From: Odiellus spinosus
Taxonomy: Eukaryota > Arthropoda > Arachnida > Opiliones > Phalangiidae
DNA: 64,000 nt
NCBI GenBank assembly: GCA_963920705.1
Contig: OY987231.1
Span: 16,779,024-16,843,023, forward strand
Direction of reading: 5' to 3'
The notes under the pieces were generated by a model that worked only from the letters and a program-made list of their open reading frames with translations, searched no databases and was not told where the DNA came from. Within the stretch, counting starts at the first letter, position 1, and each line of letters opens with the position of its first letter. Made by a program: the position numbers and the translations under genes. Positions 47,881 through 58,700 of this stretch are shown here, one piece after another.

Positions 47881-50800
47881 TTAAACTCTGGTTCTGCTCA
47901 GAGCTCCCGATCCTCCCTTCGATAATAATTTTGGTACAAAATCTATAATTCCAGTATTGAGTATAAAGAAAACTACTATCCCTAATATTATGTAGCTGTA
48001 AAGTTGCTTGAGCCTAGAAGGCAGCCAGTAAACTGTGTAGTAAATCGTTCCATCTGGTTCTGAGGAAAAATATAAATAATGAAATCAGTCTTTAAATTAA
48101 AAATTGCTCAAAGAATAACTCCGGTATACTTCTAAATGAAACCCTTACCAAAAAAAAATTAGTCTTAAGAGGTCTTGGGGAAGTCTTTCATTATGTCAAG
48201 AAGTCTTGGGGAGGTCTTAAAGACTTCCCCAAGACTTTTGTAGTGTTCTTGAAGACCTCTTCAGATCAGACTAATTTTTTTCCGTAAAGGAAAGTCCAGT
48301 TACCTATTAAAAGGGCTCCAAATCCTATTTTTTCTGTGCCCATCCGATACGAGCAAGTGGGCACCATTATTTCATGAACATTTCCATCACTGACATTCAA
48401 CTTGACAACCTTGAAGTTTTCAGTGAAGGCTTGTTGTAGTATTTTTAATTCTACCAGTATTGGGTCTACGCAGAAATAATTGGACTGTGTTGGAAAAGAT
48501 ATGAAAAATAATCTAGTCAATTGCACTACGTAACTAATGGTATACGTTGTGACGAGAGTTCTCGTATAATTAATTCCACACTACTTACAGTGTGTTCGTG
48601 CGCTGAAAGAATGAGATTCGGAGACAATTCTTCGATACTCTATAAAATTTTATAATATTCAAGGTATCAGAATAAACCTTGGTTTTTTTTCTGAAAAATA
48701 GTTACGGCTCACTTTTTTAGCCAGAGGAAGCATTGTTGGCATTAATGGAATGTGTGAAAGAAGTAATCTGATGTTTTTTGAACGAGGAAAGGTGGTCTTG
48801 TACATTCTTTTCATGGTCATAACATTAACCTATCAAATGTTTTAAAATGTGGTTTCCAACACATAATTCCTAAGAATACAACCTAAACATTTACTGCTGT
48901 TAATGTAGTACCGAGTCTAATAAGGGTGTCAGAATTTCTCCTTCCCTTATGGCTTATTGAACAATATTTATCAAACAAGTAACGTATTGCCATATTTTAT
49001 CTGTACAAATTTAAGTCTACCTGTAGTTAAACTGCGGGAATTTGAATCTTCATGTAAATGTTTGAGCATCCTTGTTGTTTTACTTTTAAACCTCCTTGCA
49101 CTTTTTATATGTACATAAGATTTATGTAAATTCATTTCTGAGCATCTCGCTAGTTTTATGTACTAGTGCGTAGGGTTTTGATATAGGTTGGGCGCCCTTA
49201 TAATATTATGCCACCAAAAGTCTATCCCTTTTATTCCATGAAAGTAAGAATGCCCCGTAGTTTAAGACCATCAGCAAAGGTCCAAGTAAATGTACTGGCA
49301 GATTCTGATTAGAGACACTAGTGGCTGCAGACAGTACTGTAATTAAATAGTGAAATCGGAAGCGCCACTCTTGGGGAGTTGGGAAGAAGACAATATAGCC
49401 AAATATGGCCAGCCTAAATTACGTCCTGCTCTCCCGACTCAAAATATCGAGGAAGAGTCCAAATCACCCAAGCTAGACCGGGGTGATGACTTTTTTGGCT
49501 AGTTTTAAGTGATGGGCTAGTACGTTTACCTGGCCCTTTGCTGGTAGTATTAAGCTACGAAGCGATGTTTACTTTTATGGAATAAAGTGATGGACTTTTG
49601 GTGCCACTTATCACAGTGCCCGTATATACACCGAGATTTCAAGAATTCTGCTCCCCAATTTCGGAAACTTTAGCGCCCCTCTGAACAAACACGGTCCAAC
49701 CCCTCTGCAAGAATATGACCTTAATATTTAAGCCTAAATTTTTGAGCCTCCCTGTAGTTTGATGTGCATTAATTTAAAGAACTTCCCATCTGTTTTAAGT
49801 CATCCACTGCAAGTGAGCCCTTGTTTATTCAAAATCCTTTAGTTTTAAATAAAATCGAAAAGCGTTGTTAAAATAGTTTAGGGTGCGAAGGCGATAAGGT
49901 GATGTGGAGTAGGATTAAAAATAAAATGAGAATTTTTTATTGAAAACATAAATTTTTTATTGAGACCATCACCAAACAATACAATTTTAAACATGCGAAT
50001 TGATAAAAGTTTGATAAATTATATTGAACTCTGAGAATGCATATACCACCAAAACATGCAAATTGATATGTAATTGTTAAAAAAAAATATTTAAATCTGC
50101 CAAATTTTTTGAAACATAAATTTTAGCCAATGCAAAAAGGGTGCATGTTTAGCTTGCCCTATCTGGTCTGAAAGTTTCCCCTTTAAAATACTCTTCCCTT
50201 ACACAACCTAGCTTTGACTGTACAATTTGTTATGGTCAACATCGTCTTATAAGCTAGAAAAGAAGGCCACTTTAGAGGTGATTTAATTTAAATTTAAAGG
50301 CTCTATCTGCTCTACAGTTTGTCCCTTGAAAGTCCCTTTCTACAGCACACGGCAAAGCTTTGACTGTATAATTTTTTATAGCCAGCTCTGCTAAGCGAGA
50401 AAATAAGGCGACTTTAAAGGTGCTTTAAAAAACGCAGATAGTCCCTTTAAATAGTTGATACGCCTTTTTGAAAATCTGGTGTCTTTCCCTTTAAAGCTTG
50501 CCTTTAAACTTAAAATGAGTTGTTGTGTTACTATAGGCCTTACACACTACTCAATTTGAAAACTGGAACAAAAAAATATTATTTTGCCAAATACTAATTC
50601 GATTTCATAATTTTCAGATATTTGGATTAATAATTGATATCCTCTATCATCAACGACTATTCTACGATCTAGGAATATTTTGGAATGCGCAACAACATTA
50701 CGTCAAATCTGAAGAGGATTGGGTAAGTCTTGTTTCTAAAATATAATTCAAATAGACTACCCAAAAACTTAAGAACTATGGGCTTGGGATAGTAAAAGTA

Positions 50801-51662
50801 TGGGATCATTCCATATGATCCAAGTTTTCAGCATAAGTAACTGTGGTTTACAAATAATGCAACATTGACTGAAACCTATTGGTTTTTTGATATTGCTAGC
50901 CGCAACCAATCGATCTGGTGGGTATTCTAAGCTAGCTGCTTTGCTTAAACCTCGCAAAGCCTTATTTTATTTAGCACAGAAGCATTCTGTAACTTCATAT
51001 TTACTACACCGTAGTCACGGTGACTTACCTTAAAAATTTCAAGATACTTATACTGTATGTAGCCATCTGCTCTGAAATATTGATCAAATCTACGTACAAA
51101 ACTGTTGATGGGGTATGATTGTTCCCCTCCAATATCGTTATCACCGGGTACAAATATTGCCTGCGTAAATTATTCATTGTCAATGAAGTTTACGTACTTT
51201 TAGATAAGATATCTTACCGACGTTAGATTAGACGTATAAAATATATCAGTAAACCGTTGAAAATAACCATCAAATTCCGAATCAGTCGCGCTCTCTCCTT
51301 CGTCAAAGATATCACCCAAAAATACAGTCAGATCTGGATTGAAATGATTATGCGCCAAAGTGTGGGTCTTTCGAATGAATCTATATAGTGGTAAAATATC
51401 TTTTACCCTACCTAAATCAAAACTTATGCGGTTATGTTTTACCAACCTATCCGCATCGCTACGTACTATACGTCCCAGTATTCCAGGATTCGTATTTTTA
51501 TGTCCCAAAAGCTGGGGATCAGCCGCCACCAGTATTTTTAAACCATTCTTCATAGGATCCCCATTAATATTTGGCCAAAAGATTGGCCATATACTGTAGA
51601 CCATAATCTCCGTTGTGAAAACCCATATTCCAATGACGATGCAAGAGTACTTCAGCTTGGTT
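47881..51662 (-). CDS. MPPE1: MPPE1/PGAP5-type metallophosphoesterase (first exon not found)
   Basis: In its family this membrane phosphoesterase removes ethanolamine-phosphate from GPI anchors at ER exit. Minus-strand exons in transcript order: 51662-51218, 51160-51029, 48829-48713, 48639-48589, 48484-48304 and 48059-47881 (TAA stop). All introns are GT-AG, and the joined frame gives about 368 residues against roughly 396 in human. Visible in order are a membrane segment (KYSCIVIGIWVFTTE), then the metal-binding motifs AADPQ, GDIFDE and GDNDIGGE, VN at the third exon start, SHIPL, and SAHEHT, then a C-terminal hydrophobic segment (YIILGIVVFFIL). The first exon found starts at an acceptor in phase 2, so the initiator Met lies further upstream (higher coordinates). 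A downstream Met at 51604 would remove part of the membrane segment. Close alternatives are other Cdc1/Ted1-type phosphoesterases. Confidence 0.9.
48142..48290. mobile_element. CCCTTACC-ended inverted-repeat element in MPPE1 intron (copy 2)
   Basis: Ends are CCCTTACCAAAAAAAAATTA and, mirrored, CCTTTACGGAAAAAAATTAG. The interior AAGAGGTCTTGGGG pairs with CCCCAAGACTT. It lies in the last MPPE1 intron, 12 bases from the splice donor of the exon ending at 48304. Same family as 47123-47312. Confidence 0.75.
49190..49621. mobile_element. ~430-bp long-inverted-repeat element in MPPE1 intron
   Basis: About 100 bp at each end pair imperfectly. CACCAAAAGTC and TTATTCCAT near 49212-49240 mirror ATGGAATAAA and GACTTTTGGTG near 49577-49602. 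Further in, CCAGCAAAG and GTAAACGTACT-type motifs also pair. The tips are GGGC and GCCC. No convincing target duplication. It sits in the large intron between the second and third MPPE1 exons found. Confidence 0.7.
50158..50290 (-). repeat. GGGACTATCTG-family repeat, reverse copy A
   Basis: Read on the minus strand it has GGCCTTCTTTTCTAGC, GATGTTGACCATAACA, GTACAGTCAAAGCTAGG and an end near CCAGATAGGGC, as in the forward copies. It is directly next to a second reverse copy. Confidence 0.7.
50297..50448 (-). repeat. GGGACTATCTG-family repeat, reverse copy B
   Basis: Minus strand: AGGGACTATCTGCGTTTTT at one end and CAGATAGAGCCT at the other, with TCGCCTTATTTTCTCGC inside. This copy shows both short inverted tips clearly. 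It is head-to-tail with copy A within an MPPE1 intron. Confidence 0.75.
50618..50722 (+). CDS. Orphan 35-codon exon, antisense within MPPE1 intron (candidate)
   Basis: Not recognised. An open segment bounded by a strong acceptor (AATTTTCAG) and a strong donor (GTAAGTC), in phase 0 at both ends. It encodes FGLIIDILYHQRLFYDLGIF followed by WNAQQHYVKSEEDW. The composition is protein-like, with a hydrophobic start and a charged end. It lies on the opposite strand to MPPE1 inside its largest intron. I found no partner exons, so it may be a chance frame or part of a nested gene. Confidence 0.3.
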
Positions 51663-52788
51663 CTTTTACGCGCAAAAGATAATATTATGTGGTAGCGATA
51701 TCTTGGATATTTTTTATGGAAAAATATTAACGCCCAAAATTAACCCCTTTTTCAATTTATAACATTTTTAGTACCTGAGATTATGTTTCAACCCCTTTAG
51801 TAAATAATGGTGAAGCGACATTATGGAATGTAATACTGTTACGCATTATTAGAATGTAAAATTTACTATGTTATTATACTTTTCTTCTATACTACTTTTA
51901 AATCTTGTATACAACCATTTTTAATTTATTTACATCTGGCTCTTTAAAAGGGTGTGGTATTAGAAATTTCCCAGCCTGGTGACAACCATGAATACTGGGA
52001 AATATTATGGAATTCGTGCATAGGTGGCGACACTATTCTTTTAAATCATCTGTCCATATGTTTTTGCCACTGTGGACCTTATAGGCTTAATCTTTGAGAT
52101 GATGTAATGTATTCTGATATTAATGAAAGTATAAGATTTAATTTATTTGTTTTAATGCGTGAATATGATTATCCATCGATAATCAAGGATTGAATTTTCT
52201 GAATTCTCATTGTAGTAAGTGTATTAATGGCCAGATGTCTTCGTAATTTGACCAAATCGTTAAGCCTATGTCTTATCTTAAGGCATAAACCCATAACCTT
52301 GGCTTGTATACTGATATTATTAAGGAACCTGATTTTTCTTTTGATTCTTAAGAATATAATGCTATTGCTAAGTACGTGATTATCTTTCATATCGCAGAGA
52401 TATTGATCTTGACCTAAATTTATAGGCGGAAGTGCGCAACTACGGTACCGGCATTTTGTTTACTCAATCTGTTAGAAATTAGGGCAATGAATCTCTCGCT
52501 CTTTGCTGTTTAATTTAGTTTTTGATGCCAACAATGTTCCTTATTTTATTTAAAATAGCCTGTCAGATTTTGTTTCTTCAAACTTTTGTAAAATATGATT
52601 TGAGTTTTGCATTTATAACACGTCAGATATGTGACTTAATCAGATCTACTTGCGCTTCTTTTCTAATATTCAATAAAATTTCAAAGGGTATGTAGCTTGA
52701 GAAGATCGAGAATTGTACCAGATTTTCTCTTACAGATTGAAAATTTGGCTTTAGTACTTTTACGGTTGAGTTACTGATCTCATTCACA
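51663..52788. promoter_or_regulatory. Head-to-head interval of MPPE1 and GBF1
   Basis: MPPE1 runs leftward and GBF1 rightward from this 1.1-kb interval, so it should hold both 5' UTRs, the missing MPPE1 first exon and the promoters. I see no TATA box or other element that I would defend. The minus-strand open frame 52169-52390 has no recognisable feature. Confidence 0.45.
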
Positions 52789-55700
52789 ATGCCATCACCT
52801 CAAAATGGTGTGTATATTGTTACGGGGGAAATGAATGTGGTTGTTACAGCTATGAGAAGAGGTACTAGGTGGTCGTCTCATAATGCTCAAGTAAATGATT
52901 TTAAATTTTGAAAGTCCAGGGCACACATTAAATACTTGCTCATTGTTTGAAGGATGAAGAACAAGACACTCTCTTAAGAAATTTCACCAATTTGCGTGAA
53001 ATATTGAATCATGTCAATAATTTGGATGATATAGAACCTACCACGTTTGTGGCCCCATTTCTTGACGTAATTAGATCTCAAGATACAACTGGACCCGTGA
53101 CTGGTTTTGCATTATCGTCAGTTAACAAATTTTTATCTTACGATCTAATTGGTAGGTTAACAGAACCATTATTGTTGGGAGACTGTGTTAGAGTTTTAAT
53201 TATACTTGGGGTTGCGCGTAGGTCATAAGAGTGAAAATGCACCCACTGCTGTGGAAAATATAGCTGATGCTGTTACTCATGCGAGATTTGTCGGTACTGA
53301 TCCTGCCTCTGATGAAGTTGTTTTGATGAAAATTTTACAAGTTTTGAGAACTTTACTGTTGACACAACCTGGAACTTTGCTTACCAATGATTCTGTTTGT
53401 GAAATTATGCAATCTTGTTTTCGCATTTGCTTTGAAATTAGGCTAAGTGGTATGTAAGACTATTTGGAATTTTCTACTTGAGAACCAGACCCTTGGTAGT
53501 TTTCTTCCATAGATTTTTTTCTGGTTATTTAAAGCTCCATGCTGCTCTGGTGGTGCTTATGTAAAAAAAAATCTCTTCCATGACCCAAATACACTTAAAA
53601 ATCCATCCCAAAGGTAGAATAGATGCAGGGGCGGATCTATTTGGAAAATCGACTCGATTACCGTACAAAATTAGTAAAAGGAATAGAAGCTCCATCCTTG
53701 CCCGTAAAACGTTTAGGGGATGGTGTAGTCAGACTCGATTAATGGCTCTTTCTACTTCCGGTAGCTCTCCTATAGGCGCTTGAAAATAGTCTGCTTGAGC
53801 GAATTTTTGGAGAAAAAATTACAGAAGTTATATATGCCCTAGCTTATTTGCCTATTTAGGAGTTTCTTATCTGCTGTCTTTGCCGGCGAGAAGGCAGATC
53901 TAGATAAAATAAATCATGTTGGTCAATCAACAAGGAAAACTAGTAACAGAAAAAACTTTGGAGAGAACTTTCTTGGGTCTAGCTATGTAGCTTCTTTTAG
54001 ATCCCTATTTTATGAACACTAATCTACTGTATACTCTAGAATTACTGCGCAAGTCTGCCGAACATGCTGTTGTTGATATGGTTCAGCTTTTATTTTGCCG
54101 TTTGCCAACCTTTTCGGAAGATTTGAAGTATATTTCTTTTCGAAAAGTAATTATCAAAAGTGAAAATAGAAAGGATTTGTATGAAACCTTATAGAGATTT
54201 GTTTTGGGTAAAGGGGAATGCAGCCCGAGAAGTTATTTTTCTATTGATTTCTTATTTTTTAAATAGGCCTAATCCACTTGTAAAAAATTATCAAACCAAT
54301 ATTAAGTAAGGTGTTAAAGACTCCCATTCTCAAGGTTTCGTACAATTTATTTGTGAGATTTACATATTTACCAATATATATATTAATTTAGTTTAAGATG
54401 AAAGCTGGTGGAATGGAGACTAGTAAAACAAATCGCAAGAAGAGATCCCCCCGACCTAAGCATAAAAAGATTACAGAATCTGCTAAAACCGAAGTTCCTT
54501 TAATTCCTACACCACCTCCATCAAACGTCGCTACTCCAGATGACGGCGTGATAGATAGTAGCCAGATTGAAATATGCGTGGCAAATGATTGCTGTGAGCA
54601 ATCCGAAAGTTCAAGAGAAGCCAGTGAGGCTCGTACTTTGGAGTTAGATACTTCGACTAACACTGAACCCGAAACAGTATCACTTCATTTGACTTTATCT
54701 GATAACTTTACTAGTGTACGTTTTCTTTGAACCTAGTTTTGGTTGATAAACCTGGATAATAATGTAGTTGATGTTGAATTAGAATGAACCCCAAATGGAA
54801 ACCCCATCTTCAGTGACCTCTCTTGCCGATTTGAATGAGCGAGATCAGGGGGAAGAAAATCCCTCCCTTGTAAGTTTTTATCTTGCTCTTTTAGGTTGGA
54901 CACTTTTTAGTCTCATTTTATCATAAATTCCCATAAAGCTTGATTTAAACTTAACTTTGAATATGATTATTAGTTTTATGATAAATCGGAAAATAATCAA
55001 AACTGTTAACTTATCTGATAGTGTGTTAAGAATTAGGCTGTGTGGACTCGCGTACCCTATCTTGTAATATGTGCAAAATGGCATTTGACCTCACCCAATC
55101 TTGTATCATGTGCCAAAAAAAGTTATGAGAACTAGCCCCATCATTTTGTAACATATGCAAAAAACCATGTGGACTCGTCCTATCTTAATTGTAGCATGTC
55201 CATATGAAGTCATCTGGAGTAAAACTACATTTTGTAGCATGTTACAAAAAATTATATACTCATTATATATTCAATAAGAAATCTGTACTCCCCATTATAT
55301 TTTATCATAACTCATCTGCACTTGATACCAATCTAGGTCGATTTTCAAATTGGAGGGTGCGTATCTTCTGGGCCTCCTGGTGCAAAGTCGCTTAATATGT
55401 CCCTGAAACCCTTATACCAACTTTCCACATTCAATTACTTGCAAATTCAAATTGATTAGCCATTGTCTGAACCTCCCAAAAATTTAATTTGGGTTGAAAG
55501 GAAAACCCAATTTTTATTACCGTGTCCATAATTTGAAAAAATGGAAACCCATTATATCAAATTACCCACTTTAGGTGTCCAACGTAAAAGAAATTTAAAA
55601 ACCAGAATCCAACCAGTAATTTTAAATTTTATCCAAGGAAAAAAGATGGGATGGAATATACGGTAGTCAAGAGTTTGGCAGTTCCTTAACGGTGGACGAA

Positions 55701-58700
55701 GTGGATCCGACAGTGTCGGTGGGAGACCTTTCGAGCCTTTCTAGTGAAAAAGAAGGTGACTACATTAACCCTAGAGGGGTCAGGTTCACTGCTCAGCAGC
55801 TACCTAAAGAAGGTGCTTTTAAACACTTTCATCTCTCAAAGCCCTTCAAATTGCTTTTATTAAATTTCATCACGCTTAATTAACCACGAATATATCATTA
55901 GATCTTAATTTACTCATAAACTCGGAAAATTTTGGTTTATATAAATGATAGCCCTTTAGGTTATTCTTTTACCAAATTTATCTCTTTAGGTGTTGGACCA
56001 TTAGTACCATATGGTCTACCCTGCGTACGAGAACTTTTCCGGTTTCTAGTAACCCTAATTAATCCCTTGGACAGTCAAAATAATGAAGTGATGATGCAAA
56101 TTGGATTAAGTTTATTAACAGTTGCTCTTGAATCTGGAGCTGATAGTATCGGAAACTATAACTGTCTTATGGTTTTGGTTAAAGACGAGTTGTGTAGAAA
56201 TTTGTTTTCAGTAAGTTTAACGAGATCACTTTTTGGTATAGGTGAATTTATAATTTCGTTGTCATAGCTACTGAATTCTGATCGTATGACCATCTTTGGG
56301 GCAGCTCAGAGAGTCTGTTTCCTACTATTTGAATCCTTGAGAACTCACCTGAAGTTTCAACTTGAGGTAAAAATATTTCTCACGCATCTGTACTTTAGGT
56401 TTTTCTTCATTTTGGCTTTGTTTGATACTAAACTAATTTTAAACACCAAGATTCTTCCCTGCCAAAATTTATTTATCTCTCCAAATCCATTGTTTTATTC
56501 ATACACATATTTGTTTTTCTGATTTTCCTCAAGACTTATTTAACCAAACTGATGGATATAATAATATCAGAATCACCTCGCATATCTTACGAACACCGTG
56601 AAATTGCTTTAGACTCTATCGTTCAACTTTGGTGTATACCTGGTCTAGTAACTGAACTCTATTTGAACTACGACTGCGATTTGTACTGTTCTAATTTATT
56701 TGAAGATCTCACGAAACTTCTATCCAAGGTTATTCCCTTTTAAGATAATTTCACAACCTATTTAAAATAATACAAATGGTTGAATCTATAGAATGCTTTC
56801 CCTGTATCCGGACTTTTCAACACGCATTTACTCTCATTGGATGCTTTGTTAACTGTTGTCGATAGTATCGAAGCCCATTGTCATTATAGAATTCTAAGCG
56901 AGAGTCAAATAAGTAAAGATGATATTGATGAAAAATCCACTGATGAAAAAGGTTAATTTTTTTGGGTTTTAAAATTTTAAACTCTTGGTATTTTTTGATT
57001 GTTTGAGAAACATTAGGATTTTGTTTTATAGGAAATACTAATGACGAGAAAGAATTGGATGATAATAATCCAGTTTTAACAGTGGCCGCGTCAGGATTCA
57101 TTATGAATAATTTCTTATCTATGCAAGAAACTAAAGTCGAAACCGACTCTTCCAGCGGGAAAGGGGACAAAAAAGTTCCTCAGATAAAACCAAATCGCAT
57201 GAAAGTATCAAATTCGCTTCCTACTCACGAGGAAATAATGGCGATTAAGCATAAAAAAAAGGTATAATACCTTCCAAATCAGAATACTACAGCGAGCGGA
57301 GCTATAAATTTAACTGGCTTTTGTACTTTCAAAAGTATCTGAGTTTTAAAATCGCTTTTGAAATATGAATTCTTCCAGGGTTGCCACAGGTCAGGGAGAA
57401 CCTGAATAAGTCAGGGAATTTTGAAAATTGATCTTAAAAGGTCAGGGAATTTTGAAAATTTATCTTAAAAGGTCAGGGGATTATGAAAATTGATCTTAAA
57501 AGGTCAGGGGATTTAATAATTGTACCAAATGGTCAGGGAAAAGTCAATGAATTTTATTACGAAACTTGGTAACCTTTGAATTATGTTTATTTATTTTAAT
57601 ATGCAAATAGAAATGTCTAAGCCAGTCAAATCTCTGGCTTGCTTGCAGAAATATTGGGGTCATTAATTATTTTGGTAACAATTTAAATCTACATAGCTTC
57701 TTGCAACTGGAACTGAGCATTTTAACAGCAAACCCGTGAAGGGAATTGCTTTTCTTCAAGAACATGGCTTATTAAAAGATCCATTAGATCCTCAAGAAGT
57801 TGGTACTTTCCTAAGAGACAATCCTAGACTCGAGAAAAAAATGATAGGCGAATATATAAGTAACAGAAAAAATCTGAAAGTACTTGAAGCGTTTGTTAAG
57901 TAAGATATCACATAAATCAAATTAGAAATTTCTTTATACTTCAACAAAAAAATTGAACTTTCAGTTCATTCTCATTTGAGGATACACGCATTGATGAAGC
58001 GCTTAGAATGTATTTAGAAAGCTTTCGCCTACCAGGAGAGGCACCTCTTATTTCTCTGCTGTTAGAACATTTTGCGGAACATTGGCACGTATGTCTCGAA
58101 TATATTCAATACGTTAGTGAAATAGATTTTGTATATCAAGTTTTTTTTTTTTTTTTTTTTTTTTTGGACGGCAGAAAAGCAATGGTGAACCATTTGCTAA
58201 CAGTGACGCTGCCTTTACTTTGGCATACGCTGTAATTATGCTAAACGTTGACCAGCATAATCATAACGTTAAACGTCAAAATATTCCCATGACCATTGAG
58301 GAATTTAAGAAGAATTTGAAGAAAGTTAATGGTAATAAGGATTTCGAAGAAGACATGCTTGAAGAAATTTATATTTCAATCAAGTAAATAAATTTTATGG
58401 ATATTTTTTGAAACTGGTGACTGAAAAAATGTGTTCACTAAATAGGGGTGAAGAGATAGTAATGCCCGCGGAACAGGTTGGATTAGTGAAAGAAAATTAC
58501 CTCTGGAAGGTAAATTGACGTATGATTTAGAAAAATTTCACTTTTGTTGACTTGAAAAATGACTTTGAAAAAAGGTATTGTTGCGAAGAGGATCTAGTAA
58601 AGAAGGCCAATTTTCACACTCTCCCAATGGTCTCTTTGACCACGATCTCTTCTCACTTTCTTGGGGTCCAACTGTCGCTGCACTTTCCTATGTTTTTGAT

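Noticed and set aside
51360..51599. 79-codon plus-strand frame
   Set aside because: It is the antisense shadow of the first MPPE1 exon found.
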